The notes under the pieces were generated by a model. It saw only the letters and a list, made by a program, of their open reading frames with translations. It had not been told where the DNA came from and did not search any database. The translations under genes and the position numbers were made by a program. A DNA stretch of 33,045 nucleotides from Spirochaetota bacterium (GTDB lineage Bacteria > Spirochaetota > Spirochaetia > DSM-27196 > PWMO01). This document shows, in pieces, positions 1-8,452 of the stretch; within the stretch, counting starts at the first letter, position 1, and every line of letters begins with the position of its first letter. The stretch lies in contig JAAAOH010000015.1 in the NCBI GenBank assembly GCA_009908925.1, forward strand, positions 1 to 33,045, given 5' to 3'.

Positions 1-600
1 GGCAGCCGGGGCAGACCGAGCGCGCTTCGCTCAGCAATCGCGGGGGACCGACGCCTGCTTGCCCTCACCGTCGTGAACACCGTGATGTACGGCCTCTCGG
101 CACCTCTCGTTGTGACGATTCCGTTCATGATGCGGCAGTCCACCGATTCAGGTGATGTCCTCACGGGCTTCGTGTTTGCCGCGATGGTCGTGGGTGGCCT
201 CGCCGGCTTTGCGGCCGCCTCCGTCGCGGCCCGCCGGTGGGGCCGGGAGGGCGGGATGATCCGCGTTGCGCTTGTGGTGGGGGCTGCGGCGCTCGCCCTC
301 GTTTCCGTCGCTCCAGGGCCGGTGACACTATTTGCGGCGGCCCCTCTGTTCGGTGCCACCGCCGCCGTCGTCCACGTCGGGGTCATCACCCTGGTGCAGC
401 GTATCGCACCGATCGAGAGTCGCGGCCGAGTGTTTGCCGCAATCGAGGCCTACGGCGCCGCAGCGGCACCGGTGGGATACGTCGTGGGGGGATTACTCGG
501 GTCGATGCTACTCGGACGGCTGCAGATCGTCTACGGAACACTTGCGGTGGTCGTCGCGCTGGTGTTCTTCGCGACCTTCAGGGCCCTGCGGCGGACCTGA
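1..600 (+). CDS. MFS transporter, C-terminal part (5' end outside window)
   Basis: The reading frame is open from base 1 and ends in TGA at 600, so the gene begins before the window. An internal ATG at 73 is not its true start. The visible 199 residues are hydrophobic, with about five or six membrane segments separated by short basic loops (AARRWGREG; a final FRALRRT). This is the pattern of the C-terminal half of a 12-helix major facilitator superfamily permease. The loop IAPIESRGRVFA resembles the conserved cytoplasmic MFS loop, which suggests a drug- or metabolite-efflux type carrier, but the substrate cannot be read. Its last 23 bases overlap the 3' end of the convergent sulfatase gene, so no terminator separates the two. 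Confidence 0.8.
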   Translation, partial: GSRGRPSALRSAIAGDRRLLALTVVNTVMYGLSAPLVVTIPFMMRQSTDSGDVLTGFVFAAMVVGGLAGFAAASVAARRWGREGGMIRVALVVGAAALALVSVAPGPVTLFAAAPLFGATAAVVHVGVITLVQRIAPIESRGRVFAAIEAYGAAAAPVGYVVGGLLGSMLLGRLQIVYGTLAVVVALVFFATFRALRRT

Positions 601-2410
601 TGGAGTCCGCATCTCCACGCAGAGCTTCGAGCAACATAGGCTGCAGCTCATCCATGCCGGCGTGCGGCAGGGGCTGCGAGGGTTCGAAGCCGTTCTCGAA
701 ATCGAAGGCACGGAAACGACGGACGAGCTCCTCGTTACGGGAGATCACGTGAACTGGAACCGAGAAGGTGGAGCTCTGCTCCGCGATGGGAATCCGGGGC
801 TGGTGGTCACCGATGATGACGGCAAGAGAGTCGTCCTCGACGAAGGTGATGAGGAAATCCACCACGGTCTCGAGGCTGTACTCGATGGAGGCGGTATATC
901 CCTCCGGATATTCGCCGCCGCGGAGCCAGTCGTTCGCGAAGACCCGCCGGGGCAAATCATTGTAGATGCTCCCGTCGCCGATCTCACTCCAGTCCTCGAT
1001 GAACGGCGGAAGGACGTTGAAGGGCACGTGGCTCGAGACCATCACGTATACGCCGAAAAAGGGGTCCGCGCGTTCCGGGGCCGCAGTGCCGACCCGCTCG
1101 CCGGCGCCCCTCTCCACATCGCCTGCTTCCACCTGGGAAGGCAGCATCTCCGCTTCGCGCGCCGTTTCTTCGCGGCGCAGTCGCACCTGATTCAGCAGAA
1201 ACTGATCTGTTATGCCTCCGCCGAAAGAGTAGCGTTTCCCCCTGTAGTCGAACTGCCCCTGTAAGTAGACCTCGTCATAGGGAAAGAAGTCGAGAAACCC
1301 CTCCTCGAGATAGGTCATCCCCGGAGCGGCGAGAACGGTATGGTAGCCGGCCTCATCCATGATACGCACCAGCGTGCGGCTGTCGGTATCCCACATCGAG
1401 TCGTAGGCCTGCTGGTCTCCGATCCAGCGCCCGGAGAGAATCGTCGCGTCGGCAAGCCAGGAGCGCCCGCCGAAGGCCGGCGACTTCATAAAGCTCGAGT
1501 AAGTCGCGAATCCGGCGTCGTCGAGTGCCGCTCCGAGCCTGTCGTAAACCGGCGCAATGAGCTCGTAGTGGTCGGAACGGGTAAAGAGAGTGTGGCCGTA
1601 GGACTCGATAATGAAAAGGCGCACGTCCTCGTCTTGCAGCGCCGGGAAGGCGTAGGCAGGCCCCGAGACGGGGCCCTCCGTCTCGGAGCCCTCCGTCTCG
1701 GAGCCCTCCGTCTCGGAGCCCCTTTCGCTTCGAGGGCCCGCGTCGCCGTCGGCCCCTCCGACCTCGGCCGCCCCGGCCTGCGGCCCGGCCGCCAGTTGCG
1801 AGACGAGCATCACCGCAGCGGGGCGGCCGGGAAGCGTCAACGCCGATGCCGCCGCACCGCCGATAAGCAACACTACCAACAGTAGTACGAACGCGCGACG
1901 ATTTGGCTGCACTCCGATCGCGATTCGCCCGAGCCAGCCGAATAAAAGGGCGAACACCCCCGCGAGACCGCCGAGGAGGAGCCCCACCGCCCCAACTACG
2001 AGCAGAGGCTGTGACAGAGCCGGGACGCCCGTGACCATGCGCAAGAAATCGGGCAAAAACCGAACGTTCCGCCACATCGAGAAATGCTCGCGATAGATCG
2101 CCTGGAAAAAGGCCTCCCCCACGGCAAATGCAAAGACAACAGCCGCGACGAGCCCTACGAGAAGTGATACCTGCCAGTGCCAGCGGCCGAAGAGGGCGGT
2201 CCACAGGAAGATGAGCGCTGCAAGGGCGAACACCTCAGGAACGGGAATGAGGATCATGCCGAGGTTGCGAGTCGGCAGCCAGGCGTATACACCGAGAAGC
2301 ACGTTGACTCCGAGACAAAGCCCTACGAAGAGCACACCGAGAAGCACGGTGCGCAGGCGGCGTCGGGATGCGAAAGATGTTTCGGGCCGGCGCGGATCCT
2401 CGGTGTTCAT
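578..2410 (-). CDS. Membrane sulfatase / phosphoglycerol-transferase-like (LtaS-type) protein
   Basis: The 610-residue protein has about five N-terminal membrane segments (roughly residues 20-210). An acidic, repetitive linker (about 215-250) follows, and then an alkaline-phosphatase/sulfatase-superfamily domain to the C-terminus. Family marks in the domain are the metal-region FIIESYGH, GGRSWLADATILSG (probable Ser nucleophile), SSHVPF and the metal-binding IIGDHQPRIP. Related proteins cleave or transfer phosphoglycerol or phosphoethanolamine on envelope glycans at the outer face of the cytoplasmic membrane. The exact substrate is unknown. The start is weakly supported: no clear Shine-Dalgarno precedes it, but an AT-rich TATATT lies just upstream, so initiation may be near-leaderless. 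It begins 42 bases after tctA on the same strand and may be read through from the transporter operon. Confidence 0.8.
   Translation of the reverse strand: MNTEDPRRPETSFASRRRLRTVLLGVLFVGLCLGVNVLLGVYAWLPTRNLGMILIPVPEVFALAALIFLWTALFGRWHWQVSLLVGLVAAVVFAFAVGEAFFQAIYREHFSMWRNVRFLPDFLRMVTGVPALSQPLLVVGAVGLLLGGLAGVFALLFGWLGRIAIGVQPNRRAFVLLLVVLLIGGAAASALTLPGRPAAVMLVSQLAAGPQAGAAEVGGADGDAGPRSERGSETEGSETEGSETEGPVSGPAYAFPALQDEDVRLFIIESYGHTLFTRSDHYELIAPVYDRLGAALDDAGFATYSSFMKSPAFGGRSWLADATILSGRWIGDQQAYDSMWDTDSRTLVRIMDEAGYHTVLAAPGMTYLEEGFLDFFPYDEVYLQGQFDYRGKRYSFGGGITDQFLLNQVRLRREETAREAEMLPSQVEAGDVERGAGERVGTAAPERADPFFGVYVMVSSHVPFNVLPPFIEDWSEIGDGSIYNDLPRRVFANDWLRGGEYPEGYTASIEYSLETVVDFLITFVEDDSLAVIIGDHQPRIPIAEQSSTFSVPVHVISRNEELVRRFRAFDFENGFEPSQPLPHAGMDELQPMLLEALRGDADSIRSAAGP
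1674..1718 (-). repeat. 15-bp tandem repeat x3 inside the sulfatase linker
   Basis: The unit CCCTCCGTCTCGGAG (plus strand) occurs three times without mismatch. On the coding strand it encodes three copies of the pentapeptide GSETE/EGSET in the acidic linker between the membrane part and the sulfatase domain. Because 15 is a multiple of three, copy-number changes would keep the frame. Confidence 0.95.
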
Positions 2411-2452
2411 ATGGAGGGGAATATAATCACAAATAACTGACGCTGAGAATGC

Positions 2453-3949
2453 CTAATTGGAGTTCGCGCGCCGGGACTTCCACCACGACGTGATGAGCTT
2501 GCGAAGGGGGTCGCCGAGGAAAAGCGCAGCGAGGATCACCACCAACGCGGCCGACACGGGTCTGGTGAGAAACGGGAGAAGGCTCCCGTCGGTCTTGATT
2601 AGACCCACCCGCAGGTTTTCCTCGATCATCGGCCCGAGTATGAGACCGAGAATGACGGGAGGAAGCGGCATATCCGCCTTCTCCATTGCGTAGCCGATGA
2701 CGCCGAATATCAGCACCAGCCCCACATCGAACAAGCTGTTACGAAGAGCGTACGAGCCGATTATCGAGAAAATCAGGATGCCGGCAAGGACTATATTCTT
2801 CGGAAAGCGGAACACACGCGTGTACACGCGGATCGCCAGAGCGCCTATAACAAGCAGAAAGAACTGCGAGACCATCCCGATAGTGAAGATCTGGTTGATG
2901 AGAAACCGCTCGTTTTCGAACACCAGCGGCCCCGGGGTCAGGCCGTACATCATCATGGCGCCGAGCACTATGGCAGTGATCGTATCGCCCGGTATTCCGA
3001 ACACGAGGGCGGGGACCCAGGTCCCCCCAAGAGACGCGTTATTCGCGCTCGTCGGCGCGATGACACCCTCCTCGTAACCGGTGCCGAACTTTTCGGGATT
3101 CTTAGAGGTACGCTTGGCGACTCCATAGGATATCCACGCGGCGATGTCGGCACCTGCGCCGGGAAGCGCGCCGCTCACAGTCCCAAGCACCGAGGACTGC
3201 GCAATGAGCCGCTTATTGCGTAGCAGGATTCTACCGACCGAGCGAAACGATACCCGGATCCCCTCCTTAATAGAAGGCGCGGAGAGACCGCCGGGGGATG
3301 TCACGATCCGGAATACCTCCGATACGCCGAAAAGGCCTATCATGACCGGGATAAACCCGATACCTCCCATGAGATCAGAGTTTCCGAAGGCAAACCGAGG
3401 GTAGCCGGTGGTTATATCCGTGCCCACGGTTGAAAGCAACACGCCGAACACCGTGGCGATCAGGCCGGCTGAGCGAGAGCCCTTCGTAATAATCGCGGCC
3501 ATGGACAGCCCCAGGGTGCCAAGCCAGAAATACTCGAAGTGGCTGAACTGCAGCGCGAACTGCGCGAGCATCGGGGAGACGAGAATGAGTATGAGAATCC
3601 CGATGATTCCACCGATAGACGAGCAGGAGAGGTCGAGCGCGATTGCCGTCGGACCGTCACCGCGCTTGTTCATTTCATAGCCGTCGAGAATCGCGGCGCC
3701 GGAGGCAGGCGTGCCGGGAATACGCAGAAACGTCGCGGGTATATCACCGGCGAATATCGCCGTGAAGCTCACTCCGAGGATCATTGCAAGCCCCGAAACG
3801 GCCTCCATATGAAAGGTTAGCGGTACCACCAACGCTACGGCCATGGTAGCGGTGAGGCCGGGGATGCCGCCGACGAAAATACCGAGGACCATCGCCAGAA
3901 GCCACGGGATGAGAACATCGAAGGCGAAAACGCTGAATATAGCTTCCAT
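2453..3949 (-). CDS. tctA: Tripartite tricarboxylate transporter, large permease (TctA)
   Basis: This 498-residue protein has the usual TctA length (about 500) and about 11-12 hydrophobic segments. Two related halves carry the family marks: GIFVGGIPGLTATMAVALVV near the N-terminus and GALPGAGADIAAWISYGVAK, with GTGYEEGVIAPTSANNA, mid-protein. It forms the membrane channel of a secondary transporter that works with TctB and the periplasmic binder TctC. The start is set by AAGGAT eight to nine bases before the ATG. It follows tctB by 18 bases. The shared operator with eda-kdgK suggests the cargo is a sugar acid rather than citrate, but this is inference. Confidence 0.93.
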   Translation of the reverse strand: MEAIFSVFAFDVLIPWLLAMVLGIFVGGIPGLTATMAVALVVPLTFHMEAVSGLAMILGVSFTAIFAGDIPATFLRIPGTPASGAAILDGYEMNKRGDGPTAIALDLSCSSIGGIIGILILILVSPMLAQFALQFSHFEYFWLGTLGLSMAAIITKGSRSAGLIATVFGVLLSTVGTDITTGYPRFAFGNSDLMGGIGFIPVMIGLFGVSEVFRIVTSPGGLSAPSIKEGIRVSFRSVGRILLRNKRLIAQSSVLGTVSGALPGAGADIAAWISYGVAKRTSKNPEKFGTGYEEGVIAPTSANNASLGGTWVPALVFGIPGDTITAIVLGAMMMYGLTPGPLVFENERFLINQIFTIGMVSQFFLLVIGALAIRVYTRVFRFPKNIVLAGILIFSIIGSYALRNSLFDVGLVLIFGVIGYAMEKADMPLPPVILGLILGPMIEENLRVGLIKTDGSLLPFLTRPVSAALVVILAALFLGDPLRKLITSWWKSRRANSN

Positions 3950-3967
3950 GGTTATCCTTGCCCCACG

Positions 3968-4456
3968 TTAAAGTCCGATGACCGAGAGAACTCCTCCCGG
4001 CAAAGAAATCGTGAAAAGCCGCCCGAACAGCAGATAAATCACAACGACGAACACCAAACCGGCAAAAAGGTTCTTGAGAACCGGAACACCGAGTCTGTGC
4101 ATGACGACAAATACGACAATGAGTGCCGTCAGAACAAAGCCAAGGGGCTTGAACATCAAAACAAAGAACACAACCAGAGCGATGATGAGAACCATATTCA
4201 CCGCGTACCAGCTTGTTGCGATGTTCTTTATTCGCTCTGCGGTGATCGGACGCTCTCCGTCTCGCACAGCTTTCACCGTGCCGATGGTTATCTCCCACAG
4301 GCCGGCCGCTCCGAGTATAAGCGCGAGGATACGCGGGAAGAAGGCCGGACCGACGAGATGAACGTCGCCGCGACCGGTCGGCAAATCGGAGGTCAGGGCA
4401 TATGTAGCGATGCCTATCACAAGGGCCAAGACCCCGATAACGTGGTGTTTGTTCAT
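3968..4456 (-). CDS. tctB: Tripartite tricarboxylate transporter, small permease (TctB)
   Basis: This 162-residue protein has four predicted membrane segments and the TctB layout: an N-terminal helix, a short periplasmic stretch with the family-typical GPAFFPRILALILGAAGL, and two or three C-terminal helices. TctB is the small, poorly conserved membrane partner of TctA and is needed for solute uptake. An AAGGTGG about seven bases before the ATG supports the start. It lies between tctC (129 bases upstream) and tctA (18 bases downstream), which is the usual C-B-A order. Confidence 0.9.
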   Translation of the reverse strand: MNKHHVIGVLALVIGIATYALTSDLPTGRGDVHLVGPAFFPRILALILGAAGLWEITIGTVKAVRDGERPITAERIKNIATSWYAVNMVLIIALVVFFVLMFKPLGFVLTALIVVFVVMHRLGVPVLKNLFAGLVFVVVIYLLFGRLFTISLPGGVLSVIGL

Positions 4457-4528
4457 GTGTAGACCACCTTATGGAGGTTCATGTAGCACATAACGCAGCC
4501 GGGAGTCGAGCCGCAGTCAAGAAAGGCC

Positions 4529-4556
4529 GGAGTGCGCGGCCGCGCGCCGACACTCC
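4529..4556 (-). other. Intercistronic hairpin between tctC and tctB
   Basis: The arms GGAGTG and CACTCC enclose a GC-rich, partly self-complementary loop (CGCGGCCGCG). The hairpin lies in the 129-base gap after tctC. No T-run follows, so it is more likely an mRNA-stabilising or partial attenuating structure that keeps the binding protein more abundant than the permeases than a full terminator. Confidence 0.5.
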
Positions 4557-4585
4557 AGCCCCATGTTTGCGAGTTTGGTCGAGGG

Positions 4586-5575
4586 TTACTCGCCGTATCC
4601 GGCAACCTCGATGATCTCTTCAAGCTCCCGGTAGGTGGTCATCATGAAGTCCATGAACTCTTCACCTTCTCGGATCTTGATGCCGAACTGGTTGTTTGCC
4701 ATGAACTCTTCGAACTCCTCCGACTGCACTACCTGCATGAGCGCATCTTGCAGGACCTGGACGCGCTCCTCGGGCGTCCCCTCCGGAACGGTGAAGCCGC
4801 GCCACGTGCCGTAGACCCAGTCGACTCCCTGCTCCTTCAGCGTGGGTACATCTTCGTAGAGAGGCACCCGATCTTCGGCCATGATGCCGAGGGCCTTCAG
4901 GTCGCCGGACTCTATCTGGGCAGCCGCCTCCGGATAGCTGGAGGTAAGGACGTCAACCTCGCCACCGAGCATCTCCGTGATCGCCGGAGCTGCGCCCTTG
5001 GTGGGGATGTACTTGACCTTGTTCGGGTCGATACCGACCGAGTTCAGCATACCGACGCGTGCAAGGTCCCACACCGATGCGGTTCCGCTGCCGGCGAATG
5101 TGTAGGTCCCAGCCGGTTCCTGGCGGATATCTTCGAGCAGGTCATCTACCGTATCCCACTCGGCGTCAGCCCGAACTATGACGGCTGCAGGATCCTGATT
5201 GAACTGCATGAGAGCCGTGTAGTCATCGGGTGTGACATCGGAATAGCCGAGATACTCCAGCGCCGCGACCTCAAAGGTCACATTGCCGATGGTGTAGCCG
5301 TTCGGGTCGGCGTTGGCCGCCGCGCTGTGGCCGACCGCACCGTTACCTCCGGTCTGGTTCGAGACATTCACCGGTGTGCCGAGAACATCGGACAGCTGCT
5401 CGGCAATGAACCGTGCAGTGCGATCCGTCCCGCCCCCGGCTGCCCAGGGACAGATAAGCGTTATCGGTCTGCTCGGGAACTCTTCTTCCTGTCCGGATGC
5501 GAAAGCCGTCGCCGGTATCAGGAACAGTACCAGCAGAGCGAGTGCCAAAACCACGTTCAGTTTTCGTGTCTGCAT
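4586..5575 (-). CDS. tctC: Tripartite tricarboxylate transporter substrate-binding protein (TctC/Bug family)
   Basis: The 329-residue precursor has a signal peptide (basic MQTRK, hydrophobic core, likely cleavage after ATAFA before SGQEE). A Bug-type binding domain follows: FPSRPITLICPWAAGGGTDRTAR is the classic family N-terminus and GAAPAITEMLGGEVDV is a second conserved block. Bug proteins capture carboxylates in the periplasm and deliver them to TctAB. A strong GAGGAG lies about nine bases before the ATG. The gene is first in the operon behind a clear promoter and next to a palindromic operator, divergent from the IclR regulator. Cargo is unproven. A hexuronate, aldonate or keto-deoxy sugar acid is favoured because eda and kdgK appear to share the operator. 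Confidence 0.93.
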   Translation of the reverse strand: MQTRKLNVVLALALLVLFLIPATAFASGQEEEFPSRPITLICPWAAGGGTDRTARFIAEQLSDVLGTPVNVSNQTGGNGAVGHSAAANADPNGYTIGNVTFEVAALEYLGYSDVTPDDYTALMQFNQDPAAVIVRADAEWDTVDDLLEDIRQEPAGTYTFAGSGTASVWDLARVGMLNSVGIDPNKVKYIPTKGAAPAITEMLGGEVDVLTSSYPEAAAQIESGDLKALGIMAEDRVPLYEDVPTLKEQGVDWVYGTWRGFTVPEGTPEERVQVLQDALMQVVQSEEFEEFMANNQFGIKIREGEEFMDFMMTTYRELEEIIEVAGYGE

Positions 5576-5635
5576 AACAAAACTCCTCCTCTTTTGGATT
5601 TAACTGGGGCCGATCACGTGTCGACCCCATAATCC

Positions 5636-5664
5636 ACGATAGCAGCGCTGGGGAACCCTGTCAA
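5636..5664 (-). promoter_or_regulatory. Sigma-70-type promoter of tctCBA
   Basis: On the minus strand TTGACA (5659-5664) is followed after exactly 17 bases by TATCGT (5636-5641). The predicted start of transcription lies near 5629, giving a leader of about 50 bases that ends in GAGGAG before tctC. The operator palindrome ends six bases upstream of the -35 box, a position more typical of activation than of blocking this promoter. Confidence 0.7.
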
Positions 5665-5670
5665 CTTTTT

Positions 5671-5685
5671 TGAAACCCTGTTTCA
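5671..5685. promoter_or_regulatory. 15-bp palindromic operator between tctC and iclR
   Basis: TGAAAC-CCT-GTTTCA is a perfect inverted repeat in the divergent tctC/iclR region, upstream of the -35 boxes of both predicted promoters. A copy with one arm mismatch lies at 8453-8467 over the eda start. Short TGAAA/TTTCA palindromes are typical of IclR/KdgR-family operators, so the adjacent IclR protein is the obvious binder. Binding itself is inferred. Confidence 0.72.
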
Positions 5686-5695
5686 ATAAATTCCC

Positions 5696-5723
5696 TTGCG
5701 TATTCTGGCTCTCATGCTACTAT
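5696..5723 (+). promoter_or_regulatory. Candidate promoter of the iclR-family gene
   Basis: TTGCGT (5696-5701) and TACTAT (5718-5723) are 16 bases apart. Transcription would begin about 5730, only a few bases before the ATG at 5733, so the mRNA may be leaderless or nearly so. Confidence 0.5.
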
Positions 5724-5732
5724 GGGCCCGCT

Positions 5733-6536
5733 ATGGCCGAAGAGAAACAGAATGAGTCGATTCAGTCGGGGTCACCCTCCGATCTCGGCTCCGCCAAAGC
5801 GGTCGGCAAGACCATCGGAATCCTCGAGTTTCTCGCCGAACGCGGCCAGGCGTCACTTGCCGAGATCTGCTCAGAAAATGGGCTAAACAAGAGCACGGGC
5901 CACCGGTTTCTCAACGCTCTCCGGCACCTCGGCTACGCCCGCCAGGTGGAGGACGGCTCTTACGCACCGACGATGAAGCTCGCTCAGCTGGGTATGCTCG
6001 TCACCGACAAGCTCGATCTGTTGACCGAGGCACGTCCGGTGGTGCAGGAGCTGGCAAACAAAACCCAAGAGACCATCCACCTGGCTACGATTGACGAAAC
6101 GCACCTGGTATATCTGGACAAGGTGGAGTCGACGCGGAACCTACGCGTCGCGATGATGAGCCGGATGGGAGCGAGCGCGCCGACCTACTGCACCGGCGTG
6201 GGCAAAGCCCTCCTCGCCTTCGTCGACGAAAAGACGCGCCACCACACGCTGGCCGCCGAGCACTTCGAACAGCACACACCGAGCACCATTACTGACCGTG
6301 CGGCACTCGAGAAAGAGCTCGCCCGCGTCCGTGCCGCGGGCGTCGCCCTCGACAACGAGGAACACGAAATCGGCGTGCGCTGTGTGGCCGCGCCCGTCCT
6401 CGACCCCGACGGCCGGGCGGTAGCCGCGATCAGCATATCGGCGCCGTCGGTGCGGCTCACCGATGACCGGATACACGGCTACGAACGCCTGTTGCTCGAA
6501 GCCACGCAGCAGCTCGCAGCACGGCTGTTCTACTGA
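5733..6536 (+). CDS. IclR-family transcriptional regulator
   Basis: The protein has 267 residues from the ATG at 5733. The open frame extends upstream to a TTG at 5670, but that lies inside the operator and ahead of the promoter, so it is rejected. An N-terminal winged helix-turn-helix (AEICSENGLNKSTGHRFLNALRHLGY is its core region) is followed by the IclR effector domain, with HLATIDETHLVYLDKVES, CTGVGKALLAF and VRCVAAPVLDPDGRAVAAISISAP. Such proteins are dimeric or tetrameric regulators that sense small organic or sugar acids. It is divergent from tctCBA and convergent with kdgK (40 bases apart), and the matching palindromes suggest it controls both. There is no Shine-Dalgarno before the ATG. 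A KdgR-like role, sensing 2-keto-3-deoxygluconate or a related acid, is inferred. Confidence 0.9.
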   Translation: MAEEKQNESIQSGSPSDLGSAKAVGKTIGILEFLAERGQASLAEICSENGLNKSTGHRFLNALRHLGYARQVEDGSYAPTMKLAQLGMLVTDKLDLLTEARPVVQELANKTQETIHLATIDETHLVYLDKVESTRNLRVAMMSRMGASAPTYCTGVGKALLAFVDEKTRHHTLAAEHFEQHTPSTITDRAALEKELARVRAAGVALDNEEHEIGVRCVAAPVLDPDGRAVAAISISAPSVRLTDDRIHGYERLLLEATQQLAARLFY

Positions 6537-6576
6537 CCCGGCCCCGACCAGCTACCGCGCGCGCCGTTTCAGGAGC

Positions 6577-7674
6577 TCACCTGCGAACCCGCCCCGAGCC
6601 GACGCCGCCCATCAGCGAGAGAATCTCGTCCTTGGACACACGATTGAAGTCCCCGTGTATCGAGTGGCAGAGCGCGCTTGCGGCGACCGCGAAGTCCGCC
6701 ATCGACTCCAGGCTCCCGCTGAGCTCCGGATCGCGGACGGCATGGATCAGTGCCGCGGCAAATGAGTCCCCCGCACCCACGCGGTCGACGATGTTTCTGA
6801 TATCGTGGGGCGCGTAGGCCCCGCTCTCGTCGCGAGGGGCGAATACGAAACGGTCTTCCTCGGCGTCGAATACCATGGCGCCCCAGCGGTTGTAGGATGC
6901 GGAGACACTCTCGCGCAGCGTGATCGCGACTTTCGAGAGATTCGGGAAGCGCCTCGTAAGCTGAGAGGCGACGCTGCGGTATCCTTCGGTGTCCAGCTTT
7001 CCGCGCTCGACGTCGGTGCTTCCGCCTTCGATTCCGAAAACGTCGGAGGCATCGGCCTCGTTCGCGATGAGCACGTCCGCGAGGGCTACGATCTCCGACA
7101 TCGTCTCGCCCGCCAGTTGCTTCGGATCGCGGTCCGCCGACCAGCGCCACAACTTCGAACGGAAATTGAGGTCCACCGAAACGGGGATGCCCGCGTCCTT
7201 CGCGGCTTTCACAGAGTCAAGCGAAGCCGTCGCACCCTCGCGAGAGATCGCCGGCGTGATCCCGGTTATGTGAAACCAGGCCGCGTCACTGAAAATCTCG
7301 TCCCACCGGTAGCGGGTGGGGTCGCAGATGGCAACCGATGAGCCGGTTCTGTCGTACATCACATTGGAGCTTCTCTGGTTCGCCCCGTGCTCGATGAAAT
7401 AGAGGCCGAGGCGCCCCTCCTCGGAGGTGAGCACCGAACTGCAATCAATCCCCACCGCGCGGAGCTCCGCCCCGCAGGCATGGCCGAGCGGGTTGTCCGG
7501 AAGCGCGGTGACAAACTTCGCGTTCTCGCCGAGTGCGACGAGGCTCGCGGCCACATTCGCCTCCGCTCCGGCAAATGTTACCTCGAGACTTCCCGGCATC
7601 ACCTGTGAGATGCGCTTGTGCGGCGCAGCCTCGAACCGCGCCATGATCTCCCCAAACGTCACTATGGTCGACAT
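6577..7674 (-). CDS. kdgK: 2-keto-3-deoxygluconate kinase (PfkB family sugar kinase)
   Basis: The protein has 365 residues from ATG 7674, set by AAGGAGG seven to ten bases upstream. An in-frame extension to 7806 would run into eda and is rejected. PfkB marks are FAGAEANVAASLVALG (about residues 35-49), the mid-protein DLNFRSKLW and the C-terminal GAGDSFAAALIH with catalytic-base Asp303. The enzyme phosphorylates 2-keto-3-deoxygluconate at O6 to give KDPG in the cytoplasm. It follows eda by 23 bases, and together the pair converts KDG to pyruvate and glyceraldehyde 3-phosphate. At 365 residues it is longer than most KdgK (about 310-340). A related ketose or aldonate kinase cannot be excluded from sequence alone, but the eda partner makes KdgK the best call. 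Confidence 0.87.
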   Translation of the reverse strand: MSTIVTFGEIMARFEAAPHKRISQVMPGSLEVTFAGAEANVAASLVALGENAKFVTALPDNPLGHACGAELRAVGIDCSSVLTSEEGRLGLYFIEHGANQRSSNVMYDRTGSSVAICDPTRYRWDEIFSDAAWFHITGITPAISREGATASLDSVKAAKDAGIPVSVDLNFRSKLWRWSADRDPKQLAGETMSEIVALADVLIANEADASDVFGIEGGSTDVERGKLDTEGYRSVASQLTRRFPNLSKVAITLRESVSASYNRWGAMVFDAEEDRFVFAPRDESGAYAPHDIRNIVDRVGAGDSFAAALIHAVRDPELSGSLESMADFAVAASALCHSIHGDFNRVSKDEILSLMGGVGSGRVRR

Positions 7675-7697
7675 GATCAGCTTCCCTCCTTGTCTCG

Positions 7698-8357
7698 CTA
7701 CTCGGTCTTCTCGGCGACGCCGTCCGCTATCCTGCGCGCCGCCTCGGCGTTCTTTGAGATGACGCTCCAGTCCTTCCGGGCAATCAGACCTCCCGACGCA
7801 AGCCACGAGCCGCCAACTGCGAGGACCTCCGATCGCGACAGGTACTCGCCGAGGTTCTCCTCGTTCACTCCGCCGAGCGGAATGTACTTAAGGCCGAGGA
7901 ACTTGTACGGCCCGTTCAGCGACTTGAGGTACTTCGCTCCGCCGAGATGCTCGGCCGGGAAAAGTTTGAGCAGCCGATGCCCGCTCTCCACCGCCGCCTC
8001 GAGCTCGGAGGCCGTGGCGATACCCGGAACGAACGGCAGTCCTACCTCCCGCGCCGTAGCCGCCACCCGCGGATTGTGCCCCGGTGCGAGGGCAAATGCG
8101 CCGCCACGACGTACCACCTCATGACATTGATCGGGACGAAGCACCGTGCCCACGCCGATGAGCATGTCCGGCACCTCATCGGCAATGCGACTGAGCGCCT
8201 CGAGCGAGGCATTGGTCCGCAGCGCGAGTTCGATCCCGCCGACCCCACCTTCGAGCAGGGCACGCGCGGTGGGCACCGCATCCTCGGCATTCTCTATGGT
8301 GAGAACCGCAAGAACGCGGTTCTCACCGATCCGTTTTTCGATTCCACCTGTTTGCAT
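7698..8357 (-). CDS. eda: KDPG/KHG aldolase
   Basis: The protein has 219 residues from ATG 8357, chosen because GGGAGGT lies ten to sixteen bases upstream. A longer frame to 8441 lacks family similarity in its extra part. It is a class I aldolase with the Schiff-base Lys131 in LLKLFPAEHLGG, the catalytic Glu43 in GGIELALRT, and the family blocks GVGTVLRPDQ and PGIATASELE. It splits 2-keto-3-deoxy-6-phosphogluconate into pyruvate and glyceraldehyde 3-phosphate (Entner-Doudoroff and hexuronate routes). It is the first gene of an eda-kdgK operon whose promoter overlaps a palindrome matching the operator beside tctC. Confidence 0.92.
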   Translation of the reverse strand: MQTGGIEKRIGENRVLAVLTIENAEDAVPTARALLEGGVGGIELALRTNASLEALSRIADEVPDMLIGVGTVLRPDQCHEVVRRGGAFALAPGHNPRVAATAREVGLPFVPGIATASELEAAVESGHRLLKLFPAEHLGGAKYLKSLNGPYKFLGLKYIPLGGVNEENLGEYLSRSEVLAVGGSWLASGGLIARKDWSVISKNAEAARRIADGVAEKTE

Positions 8358-8452
8358 AACTGTCGATACCTCCCGGTCCCGGCGTGCCGGTTCCATCTCG
8401 CCGGCGCTGTGTCGGCGTGAGCAGGCCCGGCGGCCCGGCACGTCGAAAATAT

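Noticed and set aside
1..2410. Frameshift or gene break at the overlapping MFS/sulfatase 3' ends
   Set aside because: Both frames end cleanly with intact C-terminal features. A 23-base convergent overlap is normal in compact genomes.
4532..5632. Long open frame on the plus strand opposite tctC
   Set aside because: It is the antisense shadow of a well-recognised binding-protein gene. The product has no family-like blocks, and high-GC third positions make such frames common.
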